Positions 50,514 through 59,364 of a stretch of 64,000 bases of DNA are shown here, one piece after another. The number at the start of each line of letters is the position of its first letter. The first letter of the stretch is position 1. The stretch lies in assembly GCF_013407955.1 (NCBI RefSeq), contig NZ_JACCBU010000001.1:4340001-4404000 (forward strand). Reading direction: 5' to 3'. Position numbers and translations under genes: made by a program. The notes beneath the pieces are model-generated. The model was not told the origin of the DNA, ran no database searches, and worked only from the letters and a program-made list of their open reading frames with translations. The DNA is from Microlunatus parietis (GTDB lineage Bacteria; Actinomycetota; Actinomycetes; Propionibacteriales; Propionibacteriaceae).

Positions 50514-51224
50514 TCAAGATCCTGACACCGGGTCGACGCCGTCGGCGGGCAGTTCGCGGCGGGTGATGACGTCCCGGGCCAGGGTCTGGAGCTTGGTGTT
50601 GGTGTTCTGCGAGTACCGCTTCAGCACGCTCGCGGCCTGATCCTCGGTCAGGTCGTAGCGTTGCATGAGGATGCCGATCGCCTCGCCGATCTGGGTTCGG
50701 GTCTGGATGGCCTGGGTCAGGTTGTGGGCGTTGACCGCCGACCAGAGGGCGGCGGTGGCGTGCGCGGCGTACAGACTGAGGACGGTCATGTCCCGACTGG
50801 TGAACTGTTGCCGGGCGTGGCCGTAGAGGTTCAGGGCGCCGAGCCGACGGCGGCCTGCCGTGTGCAGGCTGACCGACATCACGCTCCGGAAGCCGAGGTC
50901 GACGACCTTCGGCCCCCACACCGGCCAGCGCTCGTCGACCGCCAGGTCGCCGGAGACGGTGTTGTGGTTCTCGGTCGCGGCCTCCACGCACGGTCCCTGC
51001 CGCAGTTCGTGCTGCAGTTTGTCGCTGCGCTTGATCAACTCCGAGTCGCTGAGGCTCTCCAGCCTGCCGCCGGCCCGGATCACGGTCAGCCCGGCACCAT
51101 CGGCGCCGATCACCTTCCGGGCGGTGTCGGTGATGTCCAGCATGGTCGAGACCAGGTCGGCATCGCTCTGAGTGGTCCGCCAGGCGAACTCGGCGAACTG
51201 CTCGTCAAGACTGTCCGTGCCCAT
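50514..51224 (-). CDS. GAF-ANTAR domain RNA-binding regulator
   Basis: A 236-residue cytoplasmic protein. The N-terminal two thirds (about 20-165) form a GAF sensor domain with GADGAGLTVIRAGG and LRQGPCVEAATE. Residues 170-225 form an ANTAR domain with LTQAIQTRTQIGEAIGILMQRYDLTEDQAASVLKRYSQ. ANTAR proteins bind paired RNA hairpins to prevent termination. The GAF ligand is unknown. GAF-ANTAR proteins are frequent in actinobacteria. Confidence 0.93.
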   Translation of the reverse strand: MGTDSLDEQFAEFAWRTTQSDADLVSTMLDITDTARKVIGADGAGLTVIRAGGRLESLSDSELIKRSDKLQHELRQGPCVEAATENHNTVSGDLAVDERWPVWGPKVVDLGFRSVMSVSLHTAGRRRLGALNLYGHARQQFTSRDMTVLSLYAAHATAALWSAVNAHNLTQAIQTRTQIGEAIGILMQRYDLTEDQAASVLKRYSQNTNTKLQTLARDVITRRELPADGVDPVSGS

Positions 51225-51538
51225 CCGGCTCCTTCTTGTGCCCCTGCGGCGTGCCTACATTCGTCGGTCTCACCAAGGCAACGTTCCAGCCCGAGTTCGG
51301 CCGCCCCGAGATCTCGGGTTCTGATCACACCGTAGCCGCGATCGGCTGAGGAACGAACAGGATCCCGTCATCCGCGACCTGGGGAGGGGAGCCGAGGTGC
51401 GGGTCGCTGCGGTGCGAGGGCGACCGATCTGGGTACTACAGCACCGAACCTCGGGCGACGCGTCAGCCGACTCCGGGACCTCCGGCCCGACGATCGGGCC
51501 GGCCGCCGGGCCGTTCTCAGGCGTCCGGTCCGGCGAGC

Positions 51539-51565
51539 AAAGACCGCGGCTTCGTCGCGGTCTTT
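51539..51565. terminator. Strong hairpin in the 51.2-51.6 kb gap
   Basis: AAAGACCGCG and CGCGGTCTTT form a perfect 10-bp stem around GCTTCGT, with TTT at either end, so it could stop transcription in both directions. It lies between two divergent genes rather than after one. The rest of the 51225-51604 gap holds no gene I can support, only promoter-like A/T patches. Confidence 0.55.
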
Positions 51566-51649
51566 CGCTGTCACCGTGCGTCACCACCCTCCTAGACTCG
51601 GGTGATGGACTAGCACCGCTGGCACGAGGGATACCGGCCCGGGGGTGGG

Positions 51650-52258
51650 TTGCTGATCCGCCTGGCTCGGGTACAAGATCAGTTGCGGCGGGTGATCGCC
51701 GACGCGCCGCCGGGTCCGATCAAGATCATCAGCGTCTGCGCCGGCCAGGGGCACGATGTCGTCGCCACGCTGGGCGACTCGCCGCGGCGTGCTGCCGTAC
51801 GGGCTCGGCTGGTCGAGGGGGACGAGCGCAACGTCGCGGAGGCCCGCCGGAAGGTCGCCGAGGCCGGGCTGGCTGGCATCGAGGTGTGTCACGGCGATGC
51901 CGGGCTGACCGATGCCTACGCCGGCGCGGTTCCGGCCCGGATCCTTCTGTTGTGCGGGGTTTTCGGCAGCCTCACCGACACCGACATCGATCGCCTGGTG
52001 GCCGGGCTGCCGCAGCTCTGCCAGGCCAACGCTCAGGTGATCTGGACCGCGAACCGGACGGCGCCGGAGCTGTACGCCGAAGCCGAACAAGCCTTCCGAC
52101 GGTACGGTTTCGAGCCGCGCTGGGCCGACCCGGAGGACCACTTCGGCGTCACCCGCCACGAGTTGGTCGGCGAGCCGCAACCGCTCCAGCCGGGTCGGCG
52201 GCTGTTCGACTTCGCCGACGAGCAGACGTTGATCAAGCTCGGCCGGATCGCGATCTGA
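51650..52258 (+). CDS. Class I SAM methyltransferase, start uncertain
   Basis: A 202-residue reading from TTG 51650. IKIISVCAGQGHDVVATLG is motif I and RARLVEGDERNVAEARRK the following acidic strand; ARILLLCGVFGSLTDTDI and VIWTANRTAPE match a common actinobacterial methyltransferase. That family usually starts MDxHRWHExY, 15 codons earlier. Here the same frame reads ATG GAC TAG from 51605 and then HRWHEGYRPG, so an amber codon interrupts the expected N-terminus. The real start is unclear. The 3' end overlaps the convergent kinase gene by 26 bases. Confidence 0.75.
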   Translation: MLIRLARVQDQLRRVIADAPPGPIKIISVCAGQGHDVVATLGDSPRRAAVRARLVEGDERNVAEARRKVAEAGLAGIEVCHGDAGLTDAYAGAVPARILLLCGVFGSLTDTDIDRLVAGLPQLCQANAQVIWTANRTAPELYAEAEQAFRRYGFEPRWADPEDHFGVTRHELVGEPQPLQPGRRLFDFADEQTLIKLGRIAI

Positions 52259-53330
52259 CCAACGTCAGGACCGGTCGGCCGGGATCGTCGTTGTCCACCA
52301 CGGCGTCGACGATCGCCTCGACGCCGCTCTCGAACCGATACTTCTCCTCATCCGGTTGGTAGCGCCGATCGAACCGCTTCCGCAGCGCCTCCGGTGACGG
52401 ATCGTCGGACCACAGGGCGTCCCGGACGACCATCCGCTCGCGCCGGGTGTCGGTGCCGGCGCTGACCCAGATCCGCAGCGTCCACAACTCCCGCAGTTCC
52501 GGGGCCGTGGTGATCATGACCCCGTCGACCACCGCAACGCCGTCCTCGGGCACGGCGAGCTGCGGGCGGTCCAACAGATCCCGCTGGGTCCAACCGTCCC
52601 AGGAGGCGGTGCGGACCAGGCGATCACCGCCCGGCAGCAGCGGCTCCAGCAGTTCCCGCCGCAGCGCCGGGCGATCGAACATGCTCTCGACGCCGTCCGC
52701 CGTGCGCAGTTCGACGGGGACCTTGAAGAAGTCGGCGCAGGCCCGGACCGCCCAGATCCCGCGCCGCCGGAACTCGTCGGCGAGCTCGTCCGCGAGGGTC
52801 GACTTCCCGGCACCGGTGCCGCCGTCCACGGCGATCCGCAGCGGCCCTGGATGATCTTGACGGTACGCGAGCGCACGGTCGGCCAGTTCGGCGAGCAGAC
52901 CCACCCGGCCCGGAAGCAGCCCGGCCTTCGGGGTCTCCGGCGGCGCCAGCTCTCCCTGGGTCCGGACGCCCATCGGCGTGATCCACCGCGCCTCGGCGAG
53001 CCCTCGGGCCGCCGCGACGGTGTCGTGGGCGACCCACTCCTCGGGATAGCGCGGATCGACCAGCAGTCGGTCCAGTCCGGCGGCGAGCTCGTCTCGTTGG
53101 GCGTCGGTCCAGCCGAGCCGGTCCAGCACCGGCCGTGCCGCCTCGAGGTCGGGTCCGGGCGGGCACAGGCAGGCGAGCGCCCAGACGAGGTCGTAGCGAC
53201 AGGCCTCGAAGCCGGTCGCCATCAGCGGCAACAAGCCCACCACCCGATCAAGATCATCCGCCGGCGCACCGGCGGCGACAGCGAGGTCGCGATAGGGCGC
53301 GGCGGAATGGCGTTCGGTGAGCAGGGACAT
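52233..53330 (-). CDS. P-loop kinase (uridine-kinase-like) with N-terminal helical domain
   Basis: A 365-residue protein. Residues 1-125 are helical and lack a recognised motif. From 150 on, RIAVDGGTGAGKSTLADELADEFRR is the Walker A loop, AVRACADFFKVP the DxF segment after strand 2, and VAVVDGVMIT the Walker B strand; RERMVVRDALW supplies lid Arg residues. The layout resembles uridine/phosphoribulokinase-like kinases. The substrate is not known. Confidence 0.82.
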   Translation of the reverse strand: MSLLTERHSAAPYRDLAVAAGAPADDLDRVVGLLPLMATGFEACRYDLVWALACLCPPGPDLEAARPVLDRLGWTDAQRDELAAGLDRLLVDPRYPEEWVAHDTVAAARGLAEARWITPMGVRTQGELAPPETPKAGLLPGRVGLLAELADRALAYRQDHPGPLRIAVDGGTGAGKSTLADELADEFRRRGIWAVRACADFFKVPVELRTADGVESMFDRPALRRELLEPLLPGGDRLVRTASWDGWTQRDLLDRPQLAVPEDGVAVVDGVMITTAPELRELWTLRIWVSAGTDTRRERMVVRDALWSDDPSPEALRKRFDRRYQPDEEKYRFESGVEAIVDAVVDNDDPGRPVLTLVRSRSGRA

Positions 53331-53340
53331 GGCCGAAACT

Positions 53341-54564
53341 CTACTGGCGCACGGCCAGCACGGGAGCGTGGCACGACTCCCGATCCGCCCGGTGGACCAG
53401 GACGCAGCGGGACACGACGATCAGCGCCGCGGCCACGATCACGGCGACCAGCCACCCGGCGGCGAACACCCCGGCCACCTGGTTGATCACGCCGAACAGG
53501 AGGGAGAACGGCAGGAAGGCCAGCCAGGACAGTGAACTCACCCCGGAGGCGACACCGGCCCGAACCGCCGACGGGACCGCATCGTGCAGCAGGGTGGTGG
53601 CCCGGAGGCTGATCACCATGATCACCAGAGCCAGCGCGATCTGCGCCACGGTCACCAGCAGCAGGTCCCGGTTCATGATCATGATCAAGGTTGCCAGCAG
53701 GGCGACACTCGCGGTGATCAGGTACGGGACCGGCCGCTCGAGCCGGACCCGGTCGGCGACCAGGCCGCCGATCCCGATCGTCGCCATCAGCCCGGCCCAG
53801 GCCGGCCCGAAGAACACCGTCGCCGCCGACAGGGCGACCAGCCAGAGCGGGCCGAACTCGTACAGGGTGTTCAACAGGACGGCACTGAGCACGGAGAGCG
53901 CGGCCGCCCGCCGGACGGCCGGGGAGCCGATCATGGTCGAGAACGTCGCCGACACCTGGGCCCGCAACGGTTCCCGGCGCTCGCCGGACAGCCGCGGCGG
54001 CTCCCGGAACCGGAGCAGCGCGATGATCGACAAGGCGACCACGGGCACCGTGATCAGGTACGTCAGCCGGGTCGAGGTCAGGGCGGCCAGCCAGCCGCCG
54101 GCCAGCCCGCTGCCGACCAGGGCGACGCTCTCGATCAGCCGGATCCGGCCGATCCGCCGGGCGAACGCGGCTCCGCTCCCGGCGTGCTCGACCACGGTGT
54201 CGTACACCATCGCGTCGACCGTCCCGGAGGTCAGCGCGAAGTAGACGCCGAGCACCGCGACGCAGACGAGATAGCCGCCGACACCGGTGCTCAGACCGCC
54301 GAGCAGCACGCTGATCATCAGCGCGGCCGTGCCGATGATCATGACCCCGCGCCGGCTCCACCGGTCGGCCAGGATGCCGGACGGCACCTCGATCACCGGC
54401 ACCACGGCCGCATACGTTGCCGCCATGACACCGATCGTGAACGGCTGGAAGCCGAGCTCGCCGAGGAACAGCTTCTCCACCGGCACCCAGAGCCCGAAGC
54501 CGGCCAGAAACACCGAGACGTGCAGCGGGAACAGCCGGCGGGCCAGCGAGACGTGAGAGTTCAT
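53341..54564 (-). CDS. MFS transporter
   Basis: A 407-residue, twelve-helix major facilitator. VEVPSGILADRWSRRGVMIIG is the loop 2-3 signature motif (as IEVPSGILADRWSRR). The middle loop is basic with SGERREPLR. The substrate is unknown. It lies 10 bases upstream of the kinase gene on the same strand (54564 reads toward 52233), so the two may be co-transcribed. Four overlapping TGATCA sites occur in its 53610-53700 part. Confidence 0.92.
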   Translation of the reverse strand: MNSHVSLARRLFPLHVSVFLAGFGLWVPVEKLFLGELGFQPFTIGVMAATYAAVVPVIEVPSGILADRWSRRGVMIIGTAALMISVLLGGLSTGVGGYLVCVAVLGVYFALTSGTVDAMVYDTVVEHAGSGAAFARRIGRIRLIESVALVGSGLAGGWLAALTSTRLTYLITVPVVALSIIALLRFREPPRLSGERREPLRAQVSATFSTMIGSPAVRRAAALSVLSAVLLNTLYEFGPLWLVALSAATVFFGPAWAGLMATIGIGGLVADRVRLERPVPYLITASVALLATLIMIMNRDLLLVTVAQIALALVIMVISLRATTLLHDAVPSAVRAGVASGVSSLSWLAFLPFSLLFGVINQVAGVFAAGWLVAVIVAAALIVVSRCVLVHRADRESCHAPVLAVRQ

Positions 54565-54607
54565 GATCGGGTAGTCCCGGGCGGCCGGGATTCGTTACAG
54601 TCCAGCC

Positions 54608-55234
54608 ATGTCCGCGGCCGGGTACGACGAGCAGGCCGTCCTCACCGCGCTACGGTCGGGCGACGAGGCGGCGTTCGCGGCGCTGGTGCGGCGGCACCAT
54701 GCGTCGATGGTACGGATCGCGCGGGCGTACGTGAGCAGTGCCGAGACCGCCGAGGAGGTCGCGCAGGAGGCCTGGCTCGGGGTGCTGCGCGGCCTGGACA
54801 GGTTCGAGGGACGCGCGTCGCTGCGTACCTGGATCTTCCGGATCCTCACCAACACGGCGAAGACGCGCGGCGTCCGGGACCAGCGGACGATCCCGTTCTC
54901 CGCCCTCGAGCCCGACGACCGCGGCCCGGACCCGGACCGGTTCCTGCCCGATGATCACGAGCACTGGCCGGGCCATTGGGCGGTGCTGCCGGAACCCTGG
55001 CCGGAGGACCGGCTGATCGGCGCCGAGACGGCCGCGCGGCTGCAGCAGGCGATCGACGGGCTCCCGGCCGGCCAGCGCGCCGTGATCACGCTGCGCGACG
55101 TGGAAGGCCTCGGTTCGGCCGAGGTGTGTAACGTTCTGGAGCTGACCGAGACCAATCAGCGGGTGCTGCTGCACCGGGCCCGAACCCGGGTCCGGGCCGC
55201 GCTCGAGGACTATCTCGCGGAGGAGGTGCCGTGA
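54608..55234 (+). CDS. ECF-type RNA polymerase sigma factor
   Basis: A 208-residue sigma factor. Region 2 is FAALVRRHHASMVRIARAYVSSAETAEEVAQEAWLGVLRGLDRFEGRASLRTWIFRILTN; region 4 is LPAGQRAVITLRDVEGLGSAEVCNVLELTETNQRVLLHRARTRVR. The linker between them is longer than usual (about 55 residues, Pro/Asp-rich). The stop overlaps the anti-sigma start (GTGA). It diverges from the MFS gene and could control it. Confidence 0.95.
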   Translation: MSAAGYDEQAVLTALRSGDEAAFAALVRRHHASMVRIARAYVSSAETAEEVAQEAWLGVLRGLDRFEGRASLRTWIFRILTNTAKTRGVRDQRTIPFSALEPDDRGPDPDRFLPDDHEHWPGHWAVLPEPWPEDRLIGAETAARLQQAIDGLPAGQRAVITLRDVEGLGSAEVCNVLELTETNQRVLLHRARTRVRAALEDYLAEEVP

Positions 55235-55476
55235 CCGCGGAGTTGACCTGCCGGGAGCTGGTCGGGCTGATCACCGACTACCTGGAGGGCGCGCTGCCGG
55301 AGCCCGAAGTCCGCCGGTTCGATCGCCACCTGACCGGCTGCGACGGCTGCACGACCTATCTGGAGCAGTTCCGGCGGACGATCGGGCTGGCCGGCCGGCT
55401 GGAACCGGACGACCTGGATCCGGCCGCGGAGTCGACGCTGCTCTCGGCCTTCCGAAACTGGAAGAACGATCGGTGA
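55231..55476 (+). CDS. Zinc-finger anti-sigma factor
   Basis: An 81-residue soluble protein. LTCRELVGLITDYLEGALPEPEVRRFDRHLTGCDGCTTYLEQFRRTI contains the H-x3-C-x2-C zinc anti-sigma motif (HLTGCDGC) after a first Cys. There is no membrane helix, so it is a short cytoplasmic antagonist. The overlap with the sigma gene supports pairing. It is convergent with the next MFS gene, adjoining at 55476/55477. Confidence 0.95.
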   Translation: MTAELTCRELVGLITDYLEGALPEPEVRRFDRHLTGCDGCTTYLEQFRRTIGLAGRLEPDDLDPAAESTLLSAFRNWKNDR

Positions 55477-56697
55477 TCAACGCCGTGGCACGCTGAACGC
55501 GAGCAAGATCACCGCGCCGGTGGCCAGCACGGCCAGGATGCCGAACATGGCGGGATACCCACCGACCAGCACCGCCAGCGTGGCACCGATCCATGGAGCC
55601 AGGGCGGAGGCGATGGTGACCGGGGCCGCGAGCACCCCCGAGATCCTGCCGTACGCCAGCGCGCCCCACCGGTCCGGCACTGCCGTGGCCTGCAGCAGTG
55701 TGCCGATGCCGCGGGCGACCCCGGCGATCATGGCGATCGCGATCAGGGCGCCGACCGGGCCGGGCACCAGGGCCAGGGCGGCCGTGCTGACCGCCGCCAG
55801 TCCGAAGATGATCAAGGTACGAGAGCGTACCCCGAGGCGCCGGGCCAGCGCCGGATAGAACAGCCGCCCGGCGACCTGCCCGACGCCACCGAGACCGAGC
55901 GTCCAGGCGGCCAGGGCACTGCTCATGCCGCGCTCCGTCAGCAGCGCGACCAGGTTGATCACGACGGCGAAGATCGCCAGCGAGGCCACCGTCAACCCGA
56001 CGGTCAGGAACCAGAACTGGCGGCTGCCGAGCACGCTCCGGACATGATCATCGATGCCGAGCTCGACGTGCGGTGTCGGCTGCCGGTCGGCGGGCCAGCG
56101 CCGCCGGAGCACGATCGCGTGCACAGGGATCGTGATCACCGCCAGCCCGACGGCCAGGATGGCGAACGCGGCCCGCCAGCCCAGCAGCGAGTTCAGCGCC
56201 TCGGTGAGCGGGGCAAAGACGGTGCTGGCGAGCCCGGCGACCAGGGTGACTGCGGTCAGGGCGCGGAGCCGTCGAGTCCCGTACCAGCGGGTCAAAGCGG
56301 CGAACGCCGCCTGGTAGAGCACCCCCGCCATCGCCACCCCGGCCAGCAGCCAGCCGAGCGCGAAGATCACCAGGTTCGGTGACCAGGCGATCACGGCGCA
56401 GGCGAGCACGGCGATGACCGAACCGAGCGTCATGATCACCCGCGGACCATGCCGGTCCAGCAGCCGGCCGACCGGAATGCCGACCACGGCGGCGACCACC
56501 AGCGCCCCGGAGAAGGCGGCGGTGGTCAGCGACGGTGACCAGCCGGTCTGGGCCCGGATCGACGGTGCCAGCACCGGGAACGCGTAATAGAGCACACCCC
56601 AGCTGACGATCTCGGTCACGCAGAGACCGGTCAGGACCGTCCCGAGGCGCGGCTGCCCGGCACCGCCACCCGCCTCCGGTCCTCGCATCCGGGCCAT
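55477..56697 (-). CDS. MFS transporter
   Basis: A 406-residue twelve-helix protein of the oxalate/formate antiporter-like or general MFS type. It opens GTVLTGLCVTEIVSWGVLYYAFPVLAPSIRAQTGWSPS; VGIPVGRLLDRHGPRVIM is the cytoplasmic signature loop. The substrate is unknown. It is on the minus strand between anti-sigma and phoD. Confidence 0.9.
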   Translation of the reverse strand: MARMRGPEAGGGAGQPRLGTVLTGLCVTEIVSWGVLYYAFPVLAPSIRAQTGWSPSLTTAAFSGALVVAAVVGIPVGRLLDRHGPRVIMTLGSVIAVLACAVIAWSPNLVIFALGWLLAGVAMAGVLYQAAFAALTRWYGTRRLRALTAVTLVAGLASTVFAPLTEALNSLLGWRAAFAILAVGLAVITIPVHAIVLRRRWPADRQPTPHVELGIDDHVRSVLGSRQFWFLTVGLTVASLAIFAVVINLVALLTERGMSSALAAWTLGLGGVGQVAGRLFYPALARRLGVRSRTLIIFGLAAVSTAALALVPGPVGALIAIAMIAGVARGIGTLLQATAVPDRWGALAYGRISGVLAAPVTIASALAPWIGATLAVLVGGYPAMFGILAVLATGAVILLAFSVPRR

Positions 56698-56712
56698 TCT
56701 GCCCGGACCCGG

Positions 56713-59220
56713 TCAGTCCGCCGCGCCGAGCCAGTCCAGCACGGTCCACGGGTCGGTGCCGGCGCCGCTGTCCAGGGCGGTGATCCTCCGGCGCAGCGTC
56801 CAATCCTGACCGGCGGCCAGGGTGATCTCGCGCAGGCTCATGATCCAGTTACCGTTGCCGTACGCCGTGAATTCCGAGTCCTGGTAGACGATTCCGTACG
56901 TCTGCCGATCGCTGCCGGTCATCCCGATCCACGGCCCGGTGGGCCGGTACTCGGCCGGGCTTCCGTACGGCGTCGAGATCGTCCCGTGGCCCGGTACGCC
57001 GCTGCGCTGGCCCGGGCCGTCATGATCAACGGCGTCGCCGACCCAGAGCGTGACCGGGGCCGCGCCCGTGTTGGTCAGGGTCGTCTCGACGCTGATCCAC
57101 GGGTCAGTCGCGGCGGCATAGCGGGTGGCGACGGTGATCCCGGCCGCCTCGGCCGCGACTCCGCTGGTGGTGATCACGGCCTCGGTTCCGTCGGCGGCCA
57201 CCTGATCACAGCGGACCAGCCCGCGCTGCCAGGCCTCTGTTCCGGTCGGCCGGCTGGTGGCGACCAGGCCGAGGTTGATCCAATCGAGTTGATCAAGGTG
57301 GCCGATGCCGGCCAGGTTGATCGGCTTGCCGGGGGTCGCTCCGGGCAGCTGCGGGTCGGCGAACTGGGCCGCCACCGTCATCGCCACGCTGTCGTTGCCG
57401 ATCAGCAGGTCCTTCGCCGTGCCCTCGGCGTTCGGCCCGGGCAGATAGCGCCCGGCCGCCGCGAACGGCTCGCTGATCGCGGCCAGGGTGAAGTCGCCGT
57501 CGACGGTGCCGCCGGACTCGACGGTGATCTCGCGGCCGGCGGAGCCGTACCCGACGGCGTGTGCCTCGAGCCGGTAGCTGCCCGGTGGCACGAACAGGTG
57601 CCAGCGCCCATTCGCGTCGGTCCAGGTCCTGATCATGGTCGACCCGTCCGGCCGGCGGACCAGGACCTCGGCGTTGATCAAGCCCGACGATCCGGACCTG
57701 ATCACGCCCGCGATGCCGTCCGCGGCGCCGAGCTGGCGGGCTCCGGGTTCGCCGTCGCGGACCTCGAACCGGGCCAGCGTGTAGGCCGGCGAGGCGCCGT
57801 CGCCGGGCGCCAGCACGATCCGCAGGTCGGCCTGCCAGCGGTCCGGCGTCACGTCGCACAGCACGTACCCGCGATAGCCGCCCTCGTAGAGCTTGACGTG
57901 TGGATTGGCCGGCAGACCCTGCCGCACCGCGGCGTCCCAGCCGATGCCGGACGAGATCGAGGTCGCGATGAACTCGCTGGCCAGCACCTCCGAGGTCGGG
58001 TCGTCGAAGTCGGCCAGCACGTCGTTGACCCAGGCCGAGTGCCAGTCGCCGCCGATGATCACCGGGTTCGACGGCCGGTGCTTCCGCAGGGCGTCCAGGA
58101 TCCGCTGCCGGGCGGCCGGATAGCCGTCCCACTGATCAAGGTTGTACGACAGTCCCGGGCCGAGGTCGTAGTCGAACTTGGCGAAGATCGTCTGCTGCGC
58201 GATCACGTTCCAGCGGGCGGTCGAGGTGGCCAGCCCGTCCAGCAGCCAGCGCTCCTGCTCCGGCCCGGTCATGGTCCGGTCCTCCTCGTACACCTCGTCG
58301 CAGGGCGGCTTGTTCATCCCGTCGCCGCAGGCCTGGTCGCTGCGATACTGCCGGGTATCCAGCACGGAGAACTCGGCCAGCCGGCCCCAGCGGAACCGCC
58401 GGTAGACCTGCCAGTCCGGGCCCTGTGGTGCGGTCCGCATCGGCAGGTGCTCGTAGTAGGCCTGGAACGCGTTGCTCTGCCGCTGTGCCCAGGGCGTGCC
58501 GTCCGGGCTGCCCTGATGATCATCGGCCCAGTTGTTCAGGACGTCATGATCGTCCCAGACCGTGACGAACGGGAACCGGGCGTGGGCGTCCCGGAGATCG
58601 GGCGATGACTTGTAGAGCGCGTGCAGCCGGCGGAACTCGGCCAGGCTGCCGGCCGCCGTCTCGTAGATGTAGTCGCCGAGGTGGACGACAAGATCGACAT
58701 CCTGCTCGGCAAGATCACGATAGGCGGCATAGCGGCCGCCGGCCCAGGCCTGGCAGGACGCGAACGCGAACCGGAGATGCTCGGCACGGTCCTGCGGAAG
58801 CGGCAGGGTCCGGGTCCGGCCGACCCGGCTGGTCGCACCGTCGGCCGTGAACCGATACCAGTACCAGGCGTTCGGCCGGAGCCCGTCGACCACGACCTGG
58901 ACCGAGTGCGCGCGCTCGGGTCGGGCCTGCGCGACGCCGGTCTTGACGATCTTGGTGAACCCCTCGTCCCGGGACACCTCCCAGCGGACCGGGATGACCC
59001 GGTCCGGCATCCCGCCCCCGGCCGCCGGATCGTTGGCGAGCCGGGTCCACAGGGCGACGCTGGACGGGTCCGGATCTGCCGACGCGACACCGAGCGTGAA
59101 GGGTGCCGGGTCCAGCGTCGCCGCCGACGCCGCTTCCTGCCACAACGTCTGGGCGCCGACCGTGGTCGCGGCAGCGCCGCCGGCCAGCACCAGGAACCGG
59201 CGCCGGTCCAAAAGGTTCAT
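56713..59220 (-). CDS. PhoD-type alkaline phosphatase/phosphodiesterase with extra C-terminal domains
   Basis: An 835-residue secreted enzyme. LLDRRRFLVLAGGAAATTVGA is a Tat signal. The PhoD part (to about residue 490) has the N-terminal fibronectin-like domain and metal-site motifs VHLGDYIYE, VWDDHDVLNNWADD and IGGDWHSAWVND. A carboxypeptidase-regulatory-like beta domain (INAEVLVRRPDGSTMIRTWTD...) follows, then a beta-sandwich-like C-terminus. PhoD enzymes release phosphate from phosphoesters or teichoic acids outside the cell. The start is ATG 59220, nine bases after GGGGA; the frame extends far upstream only as antisense. Confidence 0.92.
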   Translation of the reverse strand: MNLLDRRRFLVLAGGAAATTVGAQTLWQEAASAATLDPAPFTLGVASADPDPSSVALWTRLANDPAAGGGMPDRVIPVRWEVSRDEGFTKIVKTGVAQARPERAHSVQVVVDGLRPNAWYWYRFTADGATSRVGRTRTLPLPQDRAEHLRFAFASCQAWAGGRYAAYRDLAEQDVDLVVHLGDYIYETAAGSLAEFRRLHALYKSSPDLRDAHARFPFVTVWDDHDVLNNWADDHQGSPDGTPWAQRQSNAFQAYYEHLPMRTAPQGPDWQVYRRFRWGRLAEFSVLDTRQYRSDQACGDGMNKPPCDEVYEEDRTMTGPEQERWLLDGLATSTARWNVIAQQTIFAKFDYDLGPGLSYNLDQWDGYPAARQRILDALRKHRPSNPVIIGGDWHSAWVNDVLADFDDPTSEVLASEFIATSISSGIGWDAAVRQGLPANPHVKLYEGGYRGYVLCDVTPDRWQADLRIVLAPGDGASPAYTLARFEVRDGEPGARQLGAADGIAGVIRSGSSGLINAEVLVRRPDGSTMIRTWTDANGRWHLFVPPGSYRLEAHAVGYGSAGREITVESGGTVDGDFTLAAISEPFAAAGRYLPGPNAEGTAKDLLIGNDSVAMTVAAQFADPQLPGATPGKPINLAGIGHLDQLDWINLGLVATSRPTGTEAWQRGLVRCDQVAADGTEAVITTSGVAAEAAGITVATRYAAATDPWISVETTLTNTGAAPVTLWVGDAVDHDGPGQRSGVPGHGTISTPYGSPAEYRPTGPWIGMTGSDRQTYGIVYQDSEFTAYGNGNWIMSLREITLAAGQDWTLRRRITALDSGAGTDPWTVLDWLGAAD

Positions 59221-59327
59221 GATCATGATTCCCCGATATCTGGTCGCAGAGCCTTGGCGAGCATTCTGCCCGAACCTGCCGAGCAGAAACGGAACTGACG
59301 GTGGCGCCGACGTGGCCAATCGGTGTC

Positions 59328-59358
59328 TTGACTCTCGGGTGACCCGAGACCCGATAGT
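59328..59358 (+). promoter_or_regulatory. MerR-type promoter with 19-bp spacer
   Basis: TTGACT (59328-59333) and GATAGT (59353-59358) are separated by 19 bases, the lengthened spacer typical of MerR-activated promoters. A 17-bp palindrome, TCTCGGGT-G-ACCCGAGA (59333-59349), fills the spacer. The GTG start at 59365 lies seven bases after the -10, so the transcript would be leaderless and self-controlled. Confidence 0.75.
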
Positions 59359-59364
59359 GGACGC

